Source: an uncultured Caryophanales bacterium
Lineage (GTDB): Bacteria > Bacillota_I > Bacilli_A > RFN20 > CAG-826
Assembly (NCBI GenBank): GCA_946404585.1
Contig: CAMJEC010000039.1
Coordinates: forward strand, 1-9,581
Direction of reading: 5' to 3'
Length of the DNA: 9,581 nt
In this document: in pieces, positions 1 to 6,467 of the stretch
How the letters are laid out: each line of letters starts with the position of its first letter
Position numbering within the stretch: the stretch's first letter is position 1
Translations under genes and position numbers: made by a program
The notes under the pieces: model-generated
What the model was told of the DNA's origin: nothing
Seen by the model: the letters and a program-made list of their open reading frames with translations, nothing else
The model's database searches: none

Positions 1-84
1 TGTTACCCGGCAGGCACTATCGAATTGGGAGAGAGATGTTAATGAACCCGATTTATCTTCGTTATATTCTTCGTTTGGACTCAT
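1..84 (-). CDS. Unrecognised protein, N-terminal 28 residues only
   Basis: An open frame on the minus strand starts with ATG at 84-82 and runs off the left edge of the window. The start is well supported: a perfect AAGGAGG ribosome binding site lies at 100-94, nine bases upstream, and an extended -10 promoter sits just before it. The visible protein begins MSPNEEYNED and is polar and acidic, rich in Ser, Asn, Glu and Asp, with no signal peptide or membrane segment in the 28 residues present. That is too little to assign a family, and I do not recognise it. The gene is real by its expression signals, not by homology. Confidence 0.6.
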   Translation of the reverse strand, partial: MSPNEEYNEDKSGSLTSLSQFDSACRVT

Positions 85-111
85 TTAAATCGTCCTCCTT
101 ATGTGATTTAG

Positions 112-139
112 ATTATAGCATTGATCCTTTATTAATAAA
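112..139 (-). promoter_or_regulatory. Extended -10 promoter for the gene at 1-84
   Basis: The minus strand carries a perfect TATAAT (117-112) preceded by TGC (120-118), an extended -10. The -35 is weak (TTTATT at 139-134, 16 bp spacer), as is usual for extended -10 promoters. Transcription should begin near 105, giving a leader of about 20 nt that contains the AAGGAGG site. Confidence 0.6.
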
Positions 140-142
140 AGA

Positions 143-269
143 AAGGCGTGTGGGTGTATCAATGTTGTTCTAAGGTAGTTCGATTCCCCCAACAAGCCTG
201 ATTTCGTGTGTTTCCCTATGCACTTCTATGGGAATCCTCGGCTTAGTTTGACTCCCACCACCCCGCCTT
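143..269. ncRNA. Candidate structured RNA of unknown family
   Basis: This gene-free segment is enclosed by complementary ends: AAGGCG (143-148) pairs with CGCCTT (264-269), and GGGTG (152-156) pairs with CACCC (259-263). Inside, TTGTT (165-169) can pair with AACAA (191-195), AAGCC (194-198) with GGCTT (240-244), and TTCCC (212-216) with GGGAA (230-234); some of these are alternatives because they share bases. It is more GC-rich than the flanks. A plus-strand RNA could stop at the hairpin at 325-346, which has T-runs on both sides; wobble pairing in the inner hairpin also slightly favours plus. I looked for the hallmarks of SRP RNA, RNase P, tmRNA and common riboswitches and found none. It may instead be an untranscribed spacer or decayed gene. 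Confidence 0.35.
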
Positions 270-318
270 AAAACCTTCCAAATACCAAAACAAGTGTATA
301 TTTGGTCGAAAATGCATT

Positions 319-354
319 AAAAAAGCCCCAATAATCGTATTGGAGCAATTTTTT
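319..354 (-). terminator. Intrinsic terminator after tRNA-Thr, probably bidirectional
   Basis: A 9 bp stem (325-333 with 338-346, one G-U pair on the minus strand) closes a four-base loop. On the minus strand it follows the tRNA-Thr 3' end by about 13 nt and is followed by six T (324-319). On the plus strand the same stem is followed by AA and six T (349-354), so it could also end plus-strand transcripts coming from 143-269. Confidence 0.85.
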
Positions 355-359
355 AAAGA

Positions 360-433
360 TGGTGCCCCCTGGCGGAATCGGACCACCGATTCATCCTTAC
401 CATGGATGCGTAATACCATTTTACTAAGGGGGC
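360..433 (-). tRNA. tRNA-Thr (anticodon GGU)
   Basis: A full cloverleaf can be drawn on the minus strand. The acceptor GCCCCCU pairs over 7 bp with AGGGGGC, then comes discriminator A and an encoded CCA (362-360). The D-arm is GUAA/UUAC with loop AAUGGUA containing the G18-G19 pair. The anticodon stem is CAUCC/GGAUG with loop AUGGUAA, giving anticodon GGU, which reads ACC and ACU threonine codons. The variable loop has 4 nt, and the T-arm is GGUGG/CCGCC with loop UCCGAUU. The oddity is C at position 55, where nearly all elongator tRNAs have the U that becomes pseudouridine. A promoter lies just upstream and a terminator just downstream, so it can be an independent unit. Confidence 0.95.
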
Positions 434-443
434 AGCATTAATA

Positions 444-471
444 ATTATACATAAATACTTTCTTATATCAA
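444..471 (-). promoter_or_regulatory. Promoter for tRNA-Thr
   Basis: On the minus strand, TTGATA (471-466) and a perfect TATAAT (449-444) are separated by 16 bp. The tRNA 5' base is 11 nt past the -10, so the primary transcript would have only a few extra nucleotides. I see no convincing terminator between the end of the upstream operon (505) and this promoter, so read-through may also feed the tRNA. Confidence 0.75.
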
Positions 472-499
472 TAAAAAATATTTACGCTTTTTTAGGGGT

Positions 500-513
500 G
501 AATATTAATATTC
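500..513. repeat. Perfect 14 bp palindrome over a stop codon
   Basis: GAATATTAATATTC reads the same on both strands and covers the stop codon of the 91-residue membrane protein (507-505). It has no loop of its own and no adjacent GC stem, so it is a poor terminator. It may be chance in AT-rich DNA. Confidence 0.3.
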
Positions 514-780
514 TTCTTGTTCTTTGAGCGCTTCTTTTTTGCGCATTCTATAGGTAATAGAACGAGCGATAAACCACGCTCCAAAGGCTAATTGCATAAA
601 GAAGAAAGTCGAATAGAATAATTGGAGTCTCAAGTCAACTTCAAGATTGACAATAAAACCGTTTTCGTCATAGACAAAAGTGCCAGTGCTCACCATCGCC
701 ACATAAAAGACAATCATCAAGAAAAGTGATACACCAGCGCCTATAACGATGAACTTTTGCCATTTATCAAAGTATTTCAT
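505..780 (-). CDS. Small two-helix membrane protein, function unknown
   Basis: The 91-residue protein has two hydrophobic helices, at about residues 10-30 and 52-75, joined by a short polar and acidic loop. It ends in a strongly charged tail (RMRKKEALKEQEEY) that is probably cytoplasmic. There is no cleavable signal peptide, Cys motif or recognisable catalytic pattern. Its ATG overlaps the rimO stop as ATGA (4 nt), and a GGAG lies 10 nt upstream inside rimO, so it is the last gene of the transporter-rimO operon and probably made by coupled translation. I do not recognise the family. The operon position fits a membrane accessory of the ABC transporter as well as an unrelated passenger. Confidence 0.75.
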   Translation of the reverse strand: MKYFDKWQKFIVIGAGVSLFLMIVFYVAMVSTGTFVYDENGFIVNLEVDLRLQLFYSTFFFMQLAFGAWFIARSITYRMRKKEALKEQEEY

Positions 781-2066
781 TTAACGATTTCTCCATATAA
801 ATCATAAACATAACTTTCTTTGATTTTAACATTAACTATATCGCCTTCGTTTAACTCTTCTTTAGAAGAGAAAAGAATTTTACCATCGACATCATCAGGA
901 GCGTTCCAATAGCTTCTTAATAAGTAGTAGCCATTTTCTTTACCCACCACTAAGCCGTTCATAATTTCACCAATATGTCTTTTATTCGAGTCATAGGAAA
1001 TCTTTTGTTGTAAGACCATTAATTCGTCTAAACGTTTTTGTTTAGTGGCTTGTCTTACTTGATGAGGGAAATCATAAGATTTAGTGCCTTCTTCTTTAGA
1101 ATAGGTAAAGCCACCTAAATGATCAAATTTCACTTCTTCAATGAATTTTAAAAGATTATCAAAGTCTTGTTTAGTTTCACCAGGGAAACCCACCATCACG
1201 GTCGTTCTTAAAACAGCGTTAGGAATCTTGGTTTTGATTTTCTTAAATAAGTTAGTGAGATAAGCCTTATCACCACGTCTATTCATCGCTTTAAGAATCT
1301 TATCTTCACTATGTTGAATTGGAATGTCAAAATATGGAGTTAATCTCTTCTCCTTAGCAATTAAATCGATTAATTCATCAGTGATTTCATCTGGATATAA
1401 ATATAGTAAACGGATGAAAGAAAGCTCTTTTATTTCTAATAAGCCTTTGAGTAAATCCACAATGGTTTTCTTTTCTTTTAAGTCTAGGCCATACCTTGTG
1501 GTGTCTTGTTCCAAGACAATAAGTTCTTTATAACCTTCACTCGCAAGCTTTTTGGCTTCTTTTATGATGTCTTCATATGGGCGAGAAACATATGGTCCAC
1601 GAATTAAAGGAATAGCGCAATATGTGCAGCAATTAGAGCAACCTTCACCAATCTTAAGATACGCACTATAGGTGCCTGTGGAGACTAAACGATAGTCATC
1701 ATTTAGGCCTTCATAGTTAGTGATATCTTTATCAAGAGTGGCTAATAATTGTGTGAATCTTGGATAGTCTCTAATTGGAATCCATAAGTCCACTTCTGGA
1801 ATAGATTTCTTTAAGTCATCAACATAACGGTTGACTAAACAACCAGTAACGACAACTTTTTGTTTTTTATTAATGTTATCTAAAATGACATCAATGCTTT
1901 CTTTCTTACTAGCTTCGATAAAGCCACATGTATTGATGATGAGAATATCTGCTTCTTCTTTGTTGTTCACTATTCCATAGTGATTCTTGAGTAAAAGACC
2001 AAGGATATTTTCACTATCGACAAGGTTTTTTGCACAGCCTAAAGAGATTAATGCAATCTTTTTCAT
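777..2066 (-). CDS. rimO: Ribosomal protein S12 methylthiotransferase RimO
   Basis: RimO is a radical-SAM enzyme that adds a methylthio group to a conserved aspartate of ribosomal protein S12, using SAM and two 4Fe-4S clusters in the cytoplasm. The 429 residues match the usual family length. The N-terminal UPF0004 domain opens with ISLGCAKNLVDSE and has the three cluster cysteines C11, C47 and C76. The radical-SAM motif CxxxCxxC is C143, C147 and C150, followed by IRGPYVSR. The QDTTRYG motif is the RimO signature that separates it from MiaB and MtaB. A TRAM-like domain occupies roughly residues 365-429. C146 is an extra cysteine between the cluster ligands, where relatives usually have a non-Cys residue. 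The ATG shares one base with the stop of the ABC gene (TAATG), with GGAG 6 nt upstream, and its own TGA stop overlaps the next gene. The TGA stop also shows code 11. Confidence 0.95.
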   Translation of the reverse strand: MKKIALISLGCAKNLVDSENILGLLLKNHYGIVNNKEEADILIINTCGFIEASKKESIDVILDNINKKQKVVVTGCLVNRYVDDLKKSIPEVDLWIPIRDYPRFTQLLATLDKDITNYEGLNDDYRLVSTGTYSAYLKIGEGCSNCCTYCAIPLIRGPYVSRPYEDIIKEAKKLASEGYKELIVLEQDTTRYGLDLKEKKTIVDLLKGLLEIKELSFIRLLYLYPDEITDELIDLIAKEKRLTPYFDIPIQHSEDKILKAMNRRGDKAYLTNLFKKIKTKIPNAVLRTTVMVGFPGETKQDFDNLLKFIEEVKFDHLGGFTYSKEEGTKSYDFPHQVRQATKQKRLDELMVLQQKISYDSNKRHIGEIMNGLVVGKENGYYLLRSYWNAPDDVDGKILFSSKEELNEGDIVNVKIKESYVYDLYGEIVK

Positions 2067-5000
2067 TATTCACTCCGTAAAGCGGTGACTGGATCTTGTC
2101 TAGAAGCATGCATACTTGGAATTAAACCAGCGACCACACTTAAGACAACGGATAAGGCAAGCATAATGCCCATGATTGGTAATGTTAAGACTGCAATCGC
2201 AGGCACTCCAAAGTTACCAATGATGAGATTAATAATGATACACACTACTTCAGTGATGACTAAACCGATAATGCCAGACATCACACCTGTCACGAGGTTT
2301 TCGGCAATAAATAAACGAGATACGTCTTTCTTTCTGCCACCAAGAGAACGGATAACACCGATTTCTTTGACTCTTTCCATAACCGAGATATAAGTAATAA
2401 CCGCGATCATGAAGGAAGAAACCACTAAGGAAAGTGAGGTGAAAATAACTAACGCTGTAGTAATAATTGTAATCATTGTGTCGATGACATTAATGATGAT
2501 AGAAATTGTATCAGTATAGGTTAATTCATCTCTATCACTAGCTTTGAGTGTGACACCATTAGATAAAGCAATGGTTTCATCACTATTCCACTTATCGAGA
2601 TATTTATTAACTTGGCTCTTTGTTTCAAAGTTCACCGGATAGATAGACATATTTTCTGGAAGTTTCTTATATTCTCTAGCGATGATGACATTGTTTTCAT
2701 CAGCGGTTTCTACAATCTTAAGGCCACATAATGAACGGAAGTGAGTGGCATTTTCACTAGCGTAGTTAGTGCCGGTAATACTTGATAATAATGAACCAAA
2801 TGATGAATTTAAGTCACCATTTAAGCATGAGGCATAACCGAATGCGTCATAGTTTGGATTATCTGGATCAGTCCAATCGGTGAATTTAAATGTTACATAG
2901 GCATTATATAAATCAGCGTTGTGTCTGCCTTGGTCAATGAAACTAGCAAAACCACGTGCTTCATCACGAATAATCTTGCTATTGAAGGCATCATTCATAT
3001 ATTTTGCTTGGAAAGCATCAGTGTAATAAACACCACGGCTAAGGCAACCAAATGAAACACCTTTCTTTGGTCTTAAAATACCAGCGATTTTAAGCTCAGT
3101 ACCGCCAGTCCAAGAATCTTCAACAGTCGCACTATATTGGTAACCGGTAACAGTTTCCATTTCATCTTTAATCTCTTTAGCGCTGATGAATTGTTTGGCG
3201 GGTAAGCCCATGATTTCACCCACTAAAGAGTTAACGGTAGCACCAGTGCTATCGCCACCTTCAATTTGTATATAGCTAATCTTTGTGTAAATGTCAGGAG
3301 AAGCATTACCAGTCATTAAGCCTCTCGCTACTTCAGCGTCAAATGTTAAGAATTTGCCACTGGCGGGATCTCTTTCTAACGGGTCTTCTGATTCAGGGTC
3401 TGCAAGTAAATCTTCAAATGTCACATTCTCTTGACTATTAATCAAAGTGGATGGATCAAAGCTTGGTTTCATCTTAACCGCATAAAGAGTTTCAGAATTG
3501 AATGGACTTAAGTTGATGTGTGAACCAGTATAAAGGATACCTTTAACAAGGGTTGAAGCAGTGTTGCTGCTATATTGGAATGAATAAAATTCATCATTCG
3601 TGGAATTTCTTAAAACGATGTTGTAATTCTTATATGGTCTAACTGGGATATCATCGTAATGATAAATAGTATCATGTGGATAATATGTGAATTTTTGACC
3701 TAATAATGTCTCATATGAAAATGATGTTTTATATGGATATTTAGCGTCTAATTCCGCATCAGTTTCTGTATTGTTTTCATCATATTTTTTAATCGCTTTT
3801 TTAGCGATGTTCATGACTTCTTCTTCTTGATAATAACCAAGTTGAGCGAAGACTAAGTCAGTTAAGGTAGTATCACCTTCCACCACTAACATGATTTCAT
3901 TTTCATTTTGTGGGAAGTGTGAATCACCTAATAAATCATATTGGCTTAAGATGTAATCTTTATCCCCTGGCATTAATTTCATAAAGTCAGTGAATAAGTC
4001 AACATAGCTTGCGTATTGTGAGAAACCTTCCACTGTTTTAAGCTCAGCGATGTAACGTTGAGTTAAACCGTTTAATGAGATTTTCATTGTTTCAGCGTTA
4101 TCGTTTGGTTTCCATTCACAGAAGATATTATTCGTTGGGTCAATGCCATAACTAAATGATGTCGCACTGACATATTCAGAAGGAATATCTTTGACGAATT
4201 GCACTAGATTTTCATCAATAGTATTTGTCTTAACGGATGTGAAATCACTATATCTATCCATTAAGTAATCAATCATAGAGTTAAGACCAACTTCAGTGGA
4301 TGGATCAAAAGTCGCAATCTTACTATCTGGATTTTGATATAAGCCAGTCATTAAAGATGACATATCCACGGATTCTTCAGCGATGGATAACGGATAAGAA
4401 GATAACATATCATCTTGCATGTTATCGATATAACGACGGACACCAGTAGAAGCCGCTAAAACGGTTGAAACACCAAAGATACCAATACTACCCGCAATAG
4501 CGACAAGTATTGTTCTTTTTGATTTACTAAATAAGTTAGCGACACTTAAAGCGGTCGCGGTAAAGAAGGACATCGAACTATTCTTCTTTTTACCTTTATT
4601 AATATCACCATCAGGGTAAGAAGCAAGAACACCACATTTTGGACATCTTGCAACTTTTTCATTGATGACTTCACCACATTTTGGACAGCGATATGAAACT
4701 TCAGGAAGTTCGTTACCATCAAATGGATTGCTATCACCAGTGATGACACCATCAAACATATTGACGATACGGGTGGCGTATTTTTCCGCTAAGTCTGGGT
4801 TATGAGTAACCATAACAACTAAACGGTCTTGGGCTACTTCTTTAAGTAAGTCCATGATTTGGACACTAGTTTCACTATCAAGAGCGCCGGTTGGTTCATC
4901 GGCTAATAAGATTTCAGGATTATTAACTAACGCTCTAGCGATAGCCACTCTTTGCATTTGGCCACCAGAGAGTTGGTTTGGTTTCTTCTTTTCCATACCC

Positions 5001-5398
5001 TTTAAGCCAACTTTGGCTAAAGCTTGGTATGCTCTTTCTTTTCTTTCCTTTTTATCAACACCAGCGATAGTTAAGGCAAGTTCGACGTTTTTAGAAATGC
5101 TTTGGTGACCGATTAAGTTATAGGCTTGGAAGACAAAACCGATAGAATGGTTACGATATGTATCCCAATCATAATCAGAATAGTTTTTAGTGGACTTGCC
5201 TTTAATGATTAAGTCACCTTCACTATAACGATCAAGACCACCGATAATATTTAAAAAGGTTGTTTTACCACATCCAGAAGGGCCAAGAACTGCCACAAAC
5301 TCATTACGTCGGAAATTAACTGAAACTCCTCGTAGGGCCTTAACCGGCTCCTGGTTTTTCATTTCATAATTCTTTTTGATGTTAACGAGTTTAAGCAT
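2066..5398 (-). CDS. Fused ABC transporter: ATPase, zinc ribbon, MacB/FtsX-type permease
   Basis: The 1110-residue protein joins an ATPase and a permease. Residues 1-225 are a LolD/MacB-type ATPase: Walker A GPSGCGKTT (39-47), Q-loop Q91, signature LSGGQ (143-147), Walker B ILLADEP (163-169) with catalytic E168, and switch H199. A CPKC...CPKC zinc ribbon follows (C238, C241, C252, C255). The permease has one helix at about 296-318, an extracytoplasmic domain of roughly 640 residues, and three helices in 964-1099 with the MERVKEIGVIRSLGG coupling segment, ending DPVTALRSE as in MacB. Relatives drive export or mechanical work at the membrane rather than import; the substrate is not evident. The start at 5398 is preferred over an in-frame ATG at 5458 because AGGAG lies just upstream of it, and the longer reading would run through the promoter. 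First gene of the operon with rimO. Confidence 0.9.
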   Translation of the reverse strand: MLKLVNIKKNYEMKNQEPVKALRGVSVNFRRNEFVAVLGPSGCGKTTFLNIIGGLDRYSEGDLIIKGKSTKNYSDYDWDTYRNHSIGFVFQAYNLIGHQSISKNVELALTIAGVDKKERKERAYQALAKVGLKGMEKKKPNQLSGGQMQRVAIARALVNNPEILLADEPTGALDSETSVQIMDLLKEVAQDRLVVMVTHNPDLAEKYATRIVNMFDGVITGDSNPFDGNELPEVSYRCPKCGEVINEKVARCPKCGVLASYPDGDINKGKKKNSSMSFFTATALSVANLFSKSKRTILVAIAGSIGIFGVSTVLAASTGVRRYIDNMQDDMLSSYPLSIAEESVDMSSLMTGLYQNPDSKIATFDPSTEVGLNSMIDYLMDRYSDFTSVKTNTIDENLVQFVKDIPSEYVSATSFSYGIDPTNNIFCEWKPNDNAETMKISLNGLTQRYIAELKTVEGFSQYASYVDLFTDFMKLMPGDKDYILSQYDLLGDSHFPQNENEIMLVVEGDTTLTDLVFAQLGYYQEEEVMNIAKKAIKKYDENNTETDAELDAKYPYKTSFSYETLLGQKFTYYPHDTIYHYDDIPVRPYKNYNIVLRNSTNDEFYSFQYSSNTASTLVKGILYTGSHINLSPFNSETLYAVKMKPSFDPSTLINSQENVTFEDLLADPESEDPLERDPASGKFLTFDAEVARGLMTGNASPDIYTKISYIQIEGGDSTGATVNSLVGEIMGLPAKQFISAKEIKDEMETVTGYQYSATVEDSWTGGTELKIAGILRPKKGVSFGCLSRGVYYTDAFQAKYMNDAFNSKIIRDEARGFASFIDQGRHNADLYNAYVTFKFTDWTDPDNPNYDAFGYASCLNGDLNSSFGSLLSSITGTNYASENATHFRSLCGLKIVETADENNVIIAREYKKLPENMSIYPVNFETKSQVNKYLDKWNSDETIALSNGVTLKASDRDELTYTDTISIIINVIDTMITIITTALVIFTSLSLVVSSFMIAVITYISVMERVKEIGVIRSLGGRKKDVSRLFIAENLVTGVMSGIIGLVITEVVCIIINLIIGNFGVPAIAVLTLPIMGIMLALSVVLSVVAGLIPSMHASRQDPVTALRSE

Positions 5399-5416
5399 GG
5401 TGATTCTCCTAATATG

Positions 5417-5434
5417 TTTGTATCGTAATACAAA
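5417..5434. promoter_or_regulatory. Putative operator, 7+4+7 inverted repeat
   Basis: TTTGTATCGTAATACAAA has perfect 7 bp arms around a 4 bp centre and lies over the proposed -10 of the ABC operon, 19 bp before the start codon. A repressor bound here would block RNA polymerase. The half-site TTGTAT recurs at 6469-6474 over the -10 of the divergent membrane-protein gene, but without a matching second arm. The TetR-family regulator at 6601-7158 is the obvious local candidate to bind it; that is inference. Confidence 0.5.
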
Positions 5435-5451
5435 ATAAAAGTGCATGTCAA
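5422..5451 (-). promoter_or_regulatory. Promoter of the ABC transporter-rimO operon
   Basis: On the minus strand a consensus -35 TTGACA (5451-5446) is followed after 18 bp by TACGAT (5427-5422, 4 of 6). An alternative -10, TATTAC, has a 15 bp spacer. The leader would be about 18 nt, enough to include the AGGAG site. A promoter here means the ABC operon is expressed separately from the two membrane-protein genes upstream. Confidence 0.55.
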
Positions 5452-5465
5452 TAAACAAGCACTTT
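5438..5465. repeat. Inverted repeat flanking the -35 of the ABC operon
   Basis: AAAGTGC (5438-5444) and GCACTTT (5459-5465) form a 7 bp inverted repeat around a 14 nt loop that contains the TTGACA -35 element. On the minus strand the hairpin is followed by TATTTTG, so it could act as a weak terminator for the upstream gene pair. It could equally be a second protein-binding site. Confidence 0.4.
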
Positions 5466-5503
5466 ATATTTTAAATATTTTTAGTCAGTGTTTAATCTTT
5501 AAT

Positions 5504-6007
5504 TTAAAGATTGTTCGCAATGAGCCAGGTTTTATCTGTTTCTTTTTTGATGTTGTTTTGTAATGGGTATTCTTTATTAGTGCCCGCTTCAATGGCGACA
5601 TTCTTCACCACTCTTTTTAAAAGAGAGCGTCTCTTAATGAAGATCACTAAGAAGATAATTAATAACTGAATAGAAACGCCATAGCAGGTTAAACTAGCAA
5701 AGAGGAAAACAATATAAAATGTGAAGGTTTTTTGTAAGACGAAGAAGAGAGCCAAACAGACACTTGCGACCGCAAACATAATGATACCCGCAAGTGGGAA
5801 TGGGCGAGAGATACGAGCGTATAGACCTTCAGTACTTCTAATCGTGTGATAGGAATTACCTTCGAATCTTTCTTTATCTCTTTCAAAAGTAAGAAGGACT
5901 TTATTGCCTTCCTCTTCTTGACCAACTAGTTCATAGCCAAAGGCATTATGAAAAGCGATTGTTTCTTCAACTTTCTTAGCTTTGACTTTGACGGTTTTAC
6001 TTTCCAT
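5504..6007 (-). CDS. Small membrane protein, paralogue of the upstream gene
   Basis: The 167-residue protein has a soluble N-terminal part (1-68) with the motif FGYELV (23-28) and LTFERD (39-44). A hydrophobic helix follows at about 71-91, then a long hydrophobic stretch (95-124) that is either one kinked helix or two, and a basic-to-polar C-terminal tail of about 40 residues. It is clearly related to the product of the overlapping upstream gene: MEx20F.(Y/W).LV and LTFERD align with only one residue of indel, and both have helices after a similar spacer. Its ATG overlaps that gene's end by 11 nt, and only a weak AGAG precedes it, so coupled translation is likely. I do not recognise the family. 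It lies between the TetR regulator and the ABC operon. Confidence 0.75.
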   Translation of the reverse strand: MESKTVKVKAKKVEETIAFHNAFGYELVGQEEEGNKVLLTFERDKERFEGNSYHTIRSTEGLYARISRPFPLAGIIMFAVASVCLALFFVLQKTFTFYIVFLFASLTCYGVSIQLLIIFLVIFIKRRSLLKRVVKNVAIEAGTNKEYPLQNNIKKETDKTWLIANNL

Positions 6008-6461
6008 ATTTTTCTCTTAATGCTTTGATTTTTTCTTCAGCTTCTTTTACTATTTTATCTTCATTTTGAAGATATTTCATCAATTGTTTGCTACGGAAGT
6101 AAAAAAGTAATGTGTCAGTAAGTAACAATACCATTGCGGGTATTAAAAAGAAGAATAGATTTCCTTTGGCGTTGAAGTTATCTTTTAACGCTAGGGTAAG
6201 GATGAGATAGACTGTCATCACGATAAAGGCGATAGAAACAGGTATCACTAAGACATAGAAAGGAATGAGTTTTGGGGAAGTCTCTTTTTCGATCTCCACC
6301 ATTTCTTTATAGTAAGGAGTATTTTCATCACGCTCAAAAGTCAAAATGCTTGGAGCGTTCTCATGTTTTTCTTCACTTACTAATTTCCAATCAAATAAAC
6401 CCATTAAATATACTGAACGGGTAACAGAATATGAATTAACTTTTCTTTGACATTTTTCCAT
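5997..6461 (-). CDS. Small membrane protein, first of a paralogous pair
   Basis: The 154-residue protein has a soluble N-terminus containing FDWKLV (23-28) and LTFERD (40-45), then two membrane helices (about 66-91 and 102-122), and a charged helical tail (about 124-154) that could form a short coiled coil. The start at 6461 is chosen because residues 1-28 align without gaps with the start of its paralogue downstream; the next ATG (residue 20, at 6404) would remove this. No Shine-Dalgarno is visible before either ATG, and the best promoter ends 6 nt before 6461, so the mRNA may be leaderless. The function is unknown. The TetR regulator is divergent, 139 bp away. Confidence 0.75.
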   Translation of the reverse strand: MEKCQRKVNSYSVTRSVYLMGLFDWKLVSEEKHENAPSILTFERDENTPYYKEMVEIEKETSPKLIPFYVLVIPVSIAFIVMTVYLILTLALKDNFNAKGNLFFFLIPAMVLLLTDTLLFYFRSKQLMKYLQNEDKIVKEAEEKIKALREKYGK

Positions 6462-6467
6462 AGCTTA

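Noticed and set aside
143..269. tmRNA, SRP RNA, RNase P RNA, 6S RNA or T-box leader
   Set aside because: The signatures expected for each (tmRNA tag ORF, GGAAGGAAGCAGC-type SRP loop, RNase P GAGGAAAGTCC, T-box GGNACCGCG) are absent, and no 6S-type architecture was evident. A GGGTGG string on the minus strand is not enough for a T-box.
1324..1533. Open frame on the plus strand inside rimO
   Set aside because: It is an antisense shadow of rimO with no ribosome binding site and no recognisable protein.
4546..5108. Open frames overlapping the ABC transporter in other frames on both strands
   Set aside because: They overlap conserved ATPase and zinc-ribbon codons, and their translations have no family features.
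5399..5458. A 20-residue N-terminal extension of the ABC transporter from an upstream ATG
   Set aside because: The extra codons run through the promoter and operator-like repeat, have no ribosome binding site of their own and lie before the conserved ATPase start; AGGAG is placed correctly for 5398.
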